Assembly: GCA_016280525.1 (NCBI GenBank)
Contig: JAEEGW010000269.1
Location: 1 to 10,204, forward strand
Source: Clostridiales bacterium
Lineage (GTDB): Bacteria; Bacillota; Clostridia; Oscillospirales; CAG-272
Direction: 5' to 3'
Length of the DNA: 10,204 nt
This document shows positions 3,880-10,204 of this stretch, piece after piece (position 1 is the stretch's first letter; each line of letters starts with the position of its first letter). Position numbers and translations under genes: made by a program. A model generated the notes under the pieces. The model saw only the letters and a program-made list of their open reading frames with translations. It was not told the DNA's origin and did not search any database.

Positions 3880-5972
3880 TACAGGTTTACGCTGAAGAGG
3901 AGTTTTTCGTACGTCGGGAACGGCCAGCAGTCCTCGGCTGTGAGCGTTTCCGCCTCGTCCGCGGCGGCGCGCAGCGCTTCCATAACGGGTATCAGCCGGT
4001 CTCTTATCGCACAGCTGTGCTCGGTGACGTCCTCTATATCTTTCAACTGTGTGAAAACGGTATCAAGCTCGTCCGTTTTGTCCGCCATCACGTCAAGCAG
4101 CTCGGACAGTCTCCTCGCCGTCTTCATTTCATATTTGAACGGTATTTTGCCGACGCCGGATTTTTTATCGTACCGCGCAGTCAGCTCCGCGCTGTAAGCG
4201 GACACCGCCGGCATGATCTGGCGGCGGCTCATATCGAGCATCGTCGCCGCCTCTATCGAGACGGTCTTTATATAGTTGTCAAGCATTATATCACATCTTG
4301 ATCTAAGCTCCGCGAGCGAGAATACGCCCGTGCGCGCGAACATCTCCGCGTTCTTTTCGTCAAGCAGATGCGTCATGCAGTCCGGCGTCGTTCTGAAATT
4401 GGGCAGACCGCGTTTTTCCGCTTCTTGTACCCACGCGCCGTCGTAGCCGTTGCCGTCAAACAGTATGCGCTTGTGCTCTTTTATGGTTTCTTTCAGCAGT
4501 TCGTGAAGCTCCGTGTCAAAGTCGGCGCAGTTCTCAAGCCTGTCCGCAAAGCCGCAGAGCACGTCTGAGACGGCTGCGTTCAGCATAACGTTGGTGTCCG
4601 CTATACTGCTCGGCGCGCCGAGCATACGGAATTCAAATTTGTTTCCGGTAAAAGCAAACGGCGACGTTCTGTTTCTGTCCGTGGTGTCGCGCAGGAATTT
4701 CGGTAAGGAATCTACGCCGAAAAGCATCTCCATACGCTCCGTTTTGCTGTACGGCGTGTCGTTTTCTATCGCGTTCAGCACGGCGGTGAGCTCGGAGCCC
4801 AAAAACATGGAAACTATAGCCGGCGGCGCCTCGTTTGCGCCGAGACGGTGGTCGTTGCCCGCCGTTGCGGACGAGATACGCAGAAGATCAGCGTATTCGT
4901 CAACGGCTTTTATAACCGCGCACAAGAACAGTAAAAACTGTGCGTTCTCGTACGGCGTGTCGCCCGGCTTGAGCAGATTGACGCCGTTGTCGGTCCGAAG
5001 CGACCAGTTATTGTGCTTGCCGGAGCCGTTTACGCCGGCAAACGGTTTTTCGTGCAGATTGCAGACGAGACCGTGGCGCGCGGCGACCTTCTGCATAAGC
5101 TCCATTGTGAGCTGGTTGTGATCCGTCGCCGTGTTCGTCGTCGTATATATCGGCGCAAGCTCGTGCTGAGCCGGCGCGGCTTCGTTATGCTCGGTCTTTG
5201 CAAGTATGCCGACTTTCCACAGCTCTTTGTCAAGATCTTCCATAAATTCCGCGACGCGCGGTTTTATCGCGCCGAAATAATGGTCGTCAAGCTCCTGACC
5301 TTTGGGCGGCTTTGCGCCGAACAGAGTTCTGCCGGTAAAGACAAGATCTTTTCTCTTGTCGTACATCTCTTTGTCTATGAGAAAATATTCCTGCTCCGCG
5401 CCGACGCACGTATCAACGTGCTTTGCGTCCGTATTGCCGAAAAGGCGCACGATCCGAAGAGCCTGCTTGCTTATCGCCTCCATGGAGCGCAGAAGCGGCG
5501 TTTTTTTGTCAAGCGCCTCGCCGCCGTAGGAGCAGAAAGCCGTGGGGATGCAGAGCGTTTTTCCTTTTATGAAAGCGTAGGACGTGGGGTCCCAGGCGGT
5601 ATAGCCTCTCGCCTCGAACGTGGCGCGCAGTCCGCCGGACGGGAAAGAAGACGCGTCCGGCTCGCCTTTAATAAGTTCTTTGCCGGAGAATTCAAGAATG
5701 ACTTTGCCTTCTTTATCCGATGAAACGAAGCTGTCGTGCTTTTCCGCGGTTATTCCCGTAAGCGGCTGGAACCAGTGGGTAAAATGCGTTGCGCCGTGTT
5801 CCGTCGCCCAGTCCTTCATAGCCTCCGCCACGGCCGAGGCGACGTTGTTGTCGAGCGCAGAACCCTCTTCTATCGTTTTTTTCAACGAGCCGTAAACTTC
5901 CGGCGACAGCCTGGCTTTCATTACGGTGTCGTTGAAAACGAGACAGCCGAAATAGTCTGTTATGCGTTCCAT
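3879..5972 (-). CDS. glnN: Glutamine synthetase type III (GSIII)
   Basis: This 697-residue enzyme is in the usual GSIII range (about 700-730) and far longer than GSI or GSII. It makes glutamine from glutamate, ammonia and ATP in the cytoplasm, typically as a dodecamer of two hexamers. Visible family blocks: the N-terminus DYFGCLVFNDTVMKARL (6-22), KGEPDASSFPSGGLRATFE (102-120), the metal-binding GAEQEYFLID (191-200), EHNEAAPAQHELAP (261-274) and the nucleotide/metal loop GVNGSGKHNNWS (313-324), then the DHRLGANEAPPA block that is characteristic of GSIII. The start has a weak ribosome site (AGCGGG, about 9 bases upstream) but matches the family start and follows a consensus promoter with a leader of about 30 bases. 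It stands alone in its unit, divergent from purA. The glutamine it makes is the amide donor of GuaA encoded nearby. No classic GlnR box is seen, so nitrogen control is not evident from sequence. Confidence 0.95.
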   Translation of the reverse strand: MERITDYFGCLVFNDTVMKARLSPEVYGSLKKTIEEGSALDNNVASAVAEAMKDWATEHGATHFTHWFQPLTGITAEKHDSFVSSDKEGKVILEFSGKELIKGEPDASSFPSGGLRATFEARGYTAWDPTSYAFIKGKTLCIPTAFCSYGGEALDKKTPLLRSMEAISKQALRIVRLFGNTDAKHVDTCVGAEQEYFLIDKEMYDKRKDLVFTGRTLFGAKPPKGQELDDHYFGAIKPRVAEFMEDLDKELWKVGILAKTEHNEAAPAQHELAPIYTTTNTATDHNQLTMELMQKVAARHGLVCNLHEKPFAGVNGSGKHNNWSLRTDNGVNLLKPGDTPYENAQFLLFLCAVIKAVDEYADLLRISSATAGNDHRLGANEAPPAIVSMFLGSELTAVLNAIENDTPYSKTERMEMLFGVDSLPKFLRDTTDRNRTSPFAFTGNKFEFRMLGAPSSIADTNVMLNAAVSDVLCGFADRLENCADFDTELHELLKETIKEHKRILFDGNGYDGAWVQEAEKRGLPNFRTTPDCMTHLLDEKNAEMFARTGVFSLAELRSRCDIMLDNYIKTVSIEAATMLDMSRRQIMPAVSAYSAELTARYDKKSGVGKIPFKYEMKTARRLSELLDVMADKTDELDTVFTQLKDIEDVTEHSCAIRDRLIPVMEALRAAADEAETLTAEDCWPFPTYEKLLFSVNL

Positions 5973-6008
5973 GTGATATTACCCGCTCTTTCAAAATTTA
6001 TTATATTC

Positions 6009-6037
6009 ATTATACAACCGTTTTGCGCATTTGTCAA
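6009..6037 (-). promoter_or_regulatory. Promoter of the glutamine synthetase gene
   Basis: On the minus strand, TTGACA (6032-6037), a 17-base spacer and TATAAT (6009-6014) give a perfect consensus vegetative promoter. The predicted start is near 6002, leaving a leader of about 30 bases, too short for a riboswitch. Confidence 0.85.
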
Positions 6038-6047
6038 GCGCCGGGCG

Positions 6048-6063
6048 TTGTAATAGCATACAA
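6048..6063. promoter_or_regulatory. Candidate operator between the two divergent promoters
   Basis: TTGTA-N6-TACAA is a perfect 5-bp-arm inverted repeat located just outside the -35 of the glutamine synthetase promoter. It does not match the GlnR/TnrA pattern TGTNA-N6-TNACA in spacing of arms. A regulator-binding role is inference only. Confidence 0.25.
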
Positions 6064-6121
6064 AATGAAGACTGTTAACCGTTACTTTTTTATAATTTTC
6101 TAAAAAAACAATGATATATGC

Positions 6122-6150
6122 TTGACAATGAAAAAAAGTTATTGTATCAT
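6122..6150 (+). promoter_or_regulatory. Promoter of the purA-purB-guaA operon
   Basis: TTGACA (6122-6127), a 17-base spacer and TATCAT (6145-6150) form a near-consensus promoter. The predicted start is near 6157, about 29 bases before the purA ATG, so no purine riboswitch fits in the leader. An AAAGGA ribosome site (6172-6177) precedes purA at 8 bases. Confidence 0.8.
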
Positions 6151-6185
6151 ATTATATCGATTTTATTTTCGAAAGGAATTTAAAT

Positions 6186-7460
6186 ATGTCAAACTGTGCT
6201 GTTGTGGGTATAAACTGGGGCGATGAGGGAAAAGGCCGTATGGTCGATCTCATCACGAACAAATACGATTTTGTCGTCCGTTTTCAGGGCGGCGGCAACG
6301 CGGGTCACACCGTTATAAACGAATACGGTAAATTCGCGCTCCACCTTCTGCCGTCCGGCATCTTTCACAAGGGCGTTATAAACGTTTTAGGCAACGGCGT
6401 AGCGCTGGACCCGGAAAACCTTATGGCGGAGATACGGACCGTAGCGGAAAAAGGCGTCGCCGTGGACGAGAATAATCTCAAAATCAGCGACCGCGCCTCG
6501 CTTCTGCTCCCGTGGCACAGAGAGCTTGACGCGCTTGAGGAAGCGCGCCTGGCGGACAAAAAATACGGCTCCACAAGGCAGGGAATAGCTCCGTTTTATT
6601 CGGACAAGTATCAGAAAAAGACGGTGCTCGCCGGCGAGCTTTTCTACCCCGAAGAGTTGAGACGCCACTTAAAAGACCTGCTTGAATGGAAAAACCTGAC
6701 GATCCAGCGCGTTTACGGCGCGGAGCCGCATACTATGGAAGAGATAGAGGCGTGGATAGAAAACTACGCGAACAAAATAAAACCGTTTATCGCTGATACG
6801 GGAAAACTGCTCCGGCAAGCGCAGGCAAACGGCAAGAGCATAATGTTTGAGGCACAGCTCGGCTCTCTGCGCGACCTTGATTTCGGCATAGTTCCGTACA
6901 CGACTTCGTCCAACACGACCGCGTCGTACGCGCCCATCGGCTCCGGCTGCCCGTCGGTCAGAATAGACGAGATAATCGGTGTCGTAAAGGCTTATTCCAC
7001 CTGCGTGGGAGAGGGCCCGTTCACGTGCGAATGGTTCGGCGAAGAGGCTGAAAAACTGCGCGAGGCGGGCGGCGAATACGGCGCGAAGACCGGCAGACCG
7101 CGCCGCGTAGGTCCGCTTGACATTGTCGCGACGAAATACGGCGTACAGGTCCAGGCGGCGACGAATATTGCGCTTACCAAAATGGACGTGCTTTCATATA
7201 TGGATAAAATACCCGTCTGCACGCATTACGTGCTTGACGGCAAACAGACGGACGAATTCCCGTTCCCCGCGGCGCTGAACGGCGCAAAGCCCGTTATCGA
7301 ATATCTTCCGGGCTGGAAGACGGATATATCCGGCTGCAGAGAATGGGAGCAGCTTCCGAAAGAAGCGAGAGATTACGTTACGTTTATTGAAGAGAGAATA
7401 GGCTGTCACATCGGCTACGTTTCCGTAGGACCGGAGCGCGACAGCATAATAATAAGATAA
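6186..7460 (+). CDS. purA: Adenylosuccinate synthetase
   Basis: This 424-residue enzyme is normal length for the family. It condenses IMP with aspartate using GTP to form adenylosuccinate, the first step from IMP to AMP. Signature WGDEGKG (11-17) carries the catalytic Asp13; GGGNAGHT (35-42) carries His41, both at the same numbers as in the E. coli enzyme. GRPRRVG (303-309) is the IMP/aspartate arginine block and TKMDVLS is the guanine-recognition motif. One block is unusual: the segment around Gln224 reads FEAQLGSLRDLDFG where most bacterial PurA have FEGAQGTLLDIDHG, followed by PYTTSSNTT. The Gln is kept, and I believe related Clostridia share this form, but cannot check. It is the first gene of a tight operon, 10 bp before purB, with its own promoter. 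Confidence 0.96.
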   Translation: MSNCAVVGINWGDEGKGRMVDLITNKYDFVVRFQGGGNAGHTVINEYGKFALHLLPSGIFHKGVINVLGNGVALDPENLMAEIRTVAEKGVAVDENNLKISDRASLLLPWHRELDALEEARLADKKYGSTRQGIAPFYSDKYQKKTVLAGELFYPEELRRHLKDLLEWKNLTIQRVYGAEPHTMEEIEAWIENYANKIKPFIADTGKLLRQAQANGKSIMFEAQLGSLRDLDFGIVPYTTSSNTTASYAPIGSGCPSVRIDEIIGVVKAYSTCVGEGPFTCEWFGEEAEKLREAGGEYGAKTGRPRRVGPLDIVATKYGVQVQAATNIALTKMDVLSYMDKIPVCTHYVLDGKQTDEFPFPAALNGAKPVIEYLPGWKTDISGCREWEQLPKEARDYVTFIEERIGCHIGYVSVGPERDSIIIR

Positions 7461-7470
7461 GGGGGCTAAT

Positions 7471-8889
7471 ATGAGCAGGGATACATACGAATCGCCGCTT
7501 TCATCGCGTTACGCGTCGGAATATATGCTTAAACTCTTTTCCGCGGATACGCGCTATCAGACGTGGAGACGTCTCTGGGTCGCGCTCGCGCGCGCCGAGC
7601 ACGAACTCGGGCTGCCCATAACGGAAGAGCAGGTAAAAGAGCTTGAAGCGCATATAACGGATATCGATTACGACGTCGTTGCGGCGCGTGAAAAGGAAGT
7701 CCGGCACGACGTTATGGCGCACGTTTACGCGTACGGCAAAGTCGCCCCGTCCGCGGCGGGCATAATCCATTCCGGCGCAACGAGCTGCTACGTTACGGAT
7801 AACGCGGATATGATAATATACCGCGACGCGCTGCTGTACGTAAGAAAAATGCTTCTGGCGGTAATGAAGAATCTTGCGGATTTCGCGCTGCAGTACAAAG
7901 ACCTGCCCACGCTCGGCTATACCCATTATCAGCCGGCGCAGCTCGTCACGGTCGGCAAACGCGCGTCTCTGTGGCTGCAGGACCTCGCGTCGGACCTTGA
8001 AGAGCTTGATTTTACGATCGGCCGCATAAAAATGCTCGGCTGCCGAGGCACTACCGGCACGGAAGCGAGCTTTATGGAGCTTTTCGGCGGCGATACGGCG
8101 AAGATCGATAAAATGAATGAAATGATCTGCGCCGAATTCGGATTTGACAGCTATTTTGACGTCTGCGGTCAGACTTACCCGAGAAAAACGGATTCGGCGA
8201 TAATTAACGCCCTGTCTGCCATAGCGCAGAGCGTGTATAAATTCGCCGGCGATATGAGACTGCTCCAGCACGACAGACAGCTTGAAGAGCCGTTTGAAAA
8301 AAATCAGATCGGTTCGTCGGCCATGGCGTACAAGCGCAATCCGATGAGGTGCGAGCGTATATGCTCGCTCTCCCGCTATTTGATGGCGGACGGCGCGAAC
8401 GCTTATATGACAGCGTCGACGCAGTGGCTCGAGCGTACGCTTGACGATTCCGCGAACAGAAGGATAAGTCTGCCGGAAGCGTTCTTATGCGCGGACGCCG
8501 TGCTCCGCCTGATGCTGAACGTCACGAAAGGCATAGTGGTAAACGAAAAAGTAATTGCTAAGACCGTGGCCGAATACCTGCCGTTCATAGCGACCGAAAA
8601 TCTGCTTATGGAAGCCGTAAAACGCGGAAAAGACAGACAGCAGCTTCACGAGATAATCCGAACCGAGTCAATGAAAGCGACGGCGAGAATGAAAGAGGGG
8701 CTTGAATGCGGCCTCATCCCGGCACTTGCCGCTCACGATGAGTTCGGACTTACGGAAGAGGAGATAAACAACGTGCTCGACCCGTCACTTTATACCGGCA
8801 GATGCGGCGAGCAGGTTGAAAAATACGTAAAAAAGCTGTCCCCCGTGTTAGCGCAGGCGACGGATATGGAAAGTGAAATTTCGCTTTAA
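7471..8889 (+). CDS. purB: Adenylosuccinate lyase
   Basis: This 472-residue member of the fumarase/aspartase superfamily acts twice in purine synthesis: it splits SAICAR to AICAR plus fumarate, and adenylosuccinate to AMP plus fumarate. The superfamily signature GSSAMAYKRNPMRCER (281-296) carries the catalytic serine on its flexible loop; GYTHYQPAQ (149-157) holds the catalytic His152; and SGATSCYVTDNAD (101-113) is the first conserved region. The length and the SSAM-YKRNPMR-ER form of the signature resemble the longer, vertebrate-type ADSL branch rather than the roughly 430-residue Bacillus type. The ribosome site AAGGGGG overlaps the purA stop, and guaA follows after 9 bp, so the three genes should be co-transcribed. 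In sequence order it takes the product of PurA directly. Confidence 0.95.
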   Translation: MSRDTYESPLSSRYASEYMLKLFSADTRYQTWRRLWVALARAEHELGLPITEEQVKELEAHITDIDYDVVAAREKEVRHDVMAHVYAYGKVAPSAAGIIHSGATSCYVTDNADMIIYRDALLYVRKMLLAVMKNLADFALQYKDLPTLGYTHYQPAQLVTVGKRASLWLQDLASDLEELDFTIGRIKMLGCRGTTGTEASFMELFGGDTAKIDKMNEMICAEFGFDSYFDVCGQTYPRKTDSAIINALSAIAQSVYKFAGDMRLLQHDRQLEEPFEKNQIGSSAMAYKRNPMRCERICSLSRYLMADGANAYMTASTQWLERTLDDSANRRISLPEAFLCADAVLRLMLNVTKGIVVNEKVIAKTVAEYLPFIATENLLMEAVKRGKDRQQLHEIIRTESMKATARMKEGLECGLIPALAAHDEFGLTEEEINNVLDPSLYTGRCGEQVEKYVKKLSPVLAQATDMESEISL

Positions 8890-8898
8890 AGGTGTTTT

Positions 8899-10204
8899 AT
8901 GGAAAAAATACTTGTTCTTGATTTCGGCGGCCAGTACGATCTGCTCATAGCGCGCAGAGTGCGCGAGCAGGGCGTTTACGCCGAGATAAAACCGTATAAC
9001 AAAATAACGCTTGACGAGATAAAAAAAGAGGCATATAAGGGTATAATCTTCACGGGCGGACCGAACAGCGTTTACGACGAAAAGTCTCCGCATTACGATA
9101 AAGAGATCCTGAATATCGGCATACCCGTGCTCGGTATATGCTACGGTCATCAGCTCACGGCTTATATGGCTGGCGGTGAAATAAAGAGCGCCGGGAGCAT
9201 AAGCGAATACGGCAAAACGGACGTGTACGTTAAAAAGTGCGATCTGTTTGACGGTGTTCCCGAAAAAAGCGTCTGCTGGATGAGCCATACCGACTACGTA
9301 AGCGGCGTTCCGGCTGGTTTTGAGATCATAGCGTATACGGACAACTGCCCGTGCGCCGCCATGGCGGACTATTGCCGCCGCATTTACGGCGTGCAGTTCC
9401 ACCCGGAAGTCACGCATACGGAGTACGGTACGGATATCCTGCGCAATTTCATTTTCTCGGTCTGCGGCTGCAAGGGCGACTGGAAAATGGACGATTTTAT
9501 AGAAAAAACCGTTGAAAAATATAAAAAAGAGCTTGGTAACAGCCGCGTTTTGTGCGCGTTGTCCGGCGGAGTGGACTCGTCCGTCGCGGCGGTGCTGATA
9601 CACCGTGCGATAGGCGACAACCTCACCTGCGTATTCGTGGATCACGGTCTGCTTCGCAAAAACGAGGGAGACGATGTGGAGCGCATTTTCCGTCATCAGT
9701 TCAATATGAACCTCATCCGCGTAAACGCCGAGGACAGGTTTTTAATAAAACTCGCCGGAGTAAAAGAGCCGGAGAGAAAGCGCCGCATAATAGGCGAGGA
9801 GTTCATCCGCGTGTTTGAGGATCAGAGCCACGTGATAGGCAACGTCGACTATCTGGTGCAGGGAACGATATATCCGGACGTTATAGAAAGCGGCAAGGGC
9901 GACGCGTCGACCATAAAAAGCCACCACAACGTCGGCGGTCTGCCGTCCGTGATGGATTTCAAAGGCATAGTCGAGCCTCTGCGTGAGCTTTTCAAGGACG
10001 AAGTCAGAGCCGTTGGCCTGAAGCTCGGGATCCCCGAAAAGCTCGTGATGCGCCAGCCGTTCCCCGGCCCGGGTCTCGCCGTGCGCATCATAGGCGATAT
10101 TACAAAGGAAAAAGCGGATACGCTGCGCGAGGCGGACGCGATATTCAGAGAAGAACTTGAAGCCGCGGGCGTAAAGTCAAACCAGTATTTCGCCGTGCTG
10201 ACTA
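8899..10204 (+). CDS. guaA: GMP synthase (glutamine-hydrolysing), 3' end beyond the window
   Basis: The reading frame stays open from the ATG at 8899 to the window edge, giving 435 of an expected 510-520 residues. GuaA converts XMP to GMP using ATP and ammonia released from glutamine. The N-terminal class I amidotransferase domain begins ILVLDFGGQYDLLIARRVRE; its triad is Cys81 in GICYGHQ, with His168 and Glu170 in QFHPEVTHT. The ATP pyrophosphatase domain has the P-loop SGGVDSS (222-228) and VDHGLL. The XMP-binding/dimer region begins with IKSHHNVGGLP and RQPFPGPGLAVRIIGD. An AAAGGTG ribosome site overlaps the purB stop 9 bp upstream. Together with PurA and PurB it lets one operon feed both AMP and GMP from the IMP branch. 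All catalytic residues in view are intact. Only about 80 C-terminal residues are missing from view. Confidence 0.96.
   Translation, partial: MEKILVLDFGGQYDLLIARRVREQGVYAEIKPYNKITLDEIKKEAYKGIIFTGGPNSVYDEKSPHYDKEILNIGIPVLGICYGHQLTAYMAGGEIKSAGSISEYGKTDVYVKKCDLFDGVPEKSVCWMSHTDYVSGVPAGFEIIAYTDNCPCAAMADYCRRIYGVQFHPEVTHTEYGTDILRNFIFSVCGCKGDWKMDDFIEKTVEKYKKELGNSRVLCALSGGVDSSVAAVLIHRAIGDNLTCVFVDHGLLRKNEGDDVERIFRHQFNMNLIRVNAEDRFLIKLAGVKEPERKRRIIGEEFIRVFEDQSHVIGNVDYLVQGTIYPDVIESGKGDASTIKSHHNVGGLPSVMDFKGIVEPLRELFKDEVRAVGLKLGIPEKLVMRQPFPGPGLAVRIIGDITKEKADTLREADAIFREELEAAGVKSNQYFAVLT

Noticed and set aside
4513..5723. Long plus-strand ORFs (202 and 236 codons) opposite the glutamine synthetase gene
   Set aside because: They are antisense shadows of a full-length GSIII gene with all its motifs; the high GC third positions keep the opposite frames open.
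6040..6070. GlnR/TnrA operator upstream of glutamine synthetase
   Set aside because: The inverted repeat does not fit TGTNA-N6-TNACA; the arms are TTGTA/TACAA with N6, a different layout.
6150..6185. Purine riboswitch upstream of purA
   Set aside because: The predicted leader is about 29 bases, too short for the aptamer, and no three-way junction is seen.
7501..8271. 256-codon minus-strand ORF inside purB
   Set aside because: Shadow of purB; there is no recognisable domain and no promoter or ribosome site.
8848..9696. 282-codon minus-strand ORF opposite the purB end and guaA
   Set aside because: Shadow of the open guaA frame, which carries all GMP synthase motifs.

Overview
This window most likely comes from a chromosome of a gut-type Clostridia (Bacillota) bacterium. 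It carries a type III glutamine synthetase, a MocR/PdxR-type regulator divergent from a pyridoxamine-kinase-like gene, vegetative TTGACA/TATAAT promoters, and intergenic islands of GC-rich hairpin repeats of the kind common in uncultured Oscillospirales-like genomes. The taxonomic call is inference. I see no tRNA, rRNA, CRISPR array, transposase or phage gene.

Layout. (1) 2-631, +: the 3' part of a BadF/BadG-type sugar kinase (N-acetylglucosamine kinase-like). (2) 632-898: repeat island 1, which ends in the terminator of the next gene. (3) 899-1729, -: a pyridoxamine/pyridoxal kinase of the PfkB/ribokinase superfamily. (4) 1730-1820: a compact divergent promoter region. (5) 1821-2906, +: a GntR-aminotransferase (PdxR-like) regulator. 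Its aminotransferase-like domain has Met at the PLP-lysine position and ends early. (6) 2907-3853: repeat island 2, about 950 bp of hairpin modules with no credible gene. (7) 3879-5972, -: type III glutamine synthetase with its own terminator and a consensus promoter. (8) 5973-6185: a second divergent promoter region. (9) 6186 to the window end, +: purA-purB-guaA with 9-10 bp gaps. guaA runs off the edge.

How the genes work together. The kinase/regulator pair looks like a self-contained vitamin B6 salvage module: the kinase makes PLP or PMP, and the regulator would sense a B6 vitamer. The right half is nitrogen and purine metabolism. Glutamine synthetase makes the glutamine that GuaA uses as amide donor. 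PurA and PurB turn IMP into AMP, and GuaA turns XMP into GMP, so the operon covers most of the step after the IMP branch point (guaB is not in view).

The most interesting signals are the regulator with its lost catalytic lysine and short C-terminus; a family of five terminator-like hairpin elements that all lie in the sense direction of the preceding gene, one copy carrying a compensatory base-pair change; an array of unrelated hairpins joined by a constant 7-base ATATCGA linker; and identical direct-repeat blocks that bracket the B6 module. I found no clear multi-gene novel system.
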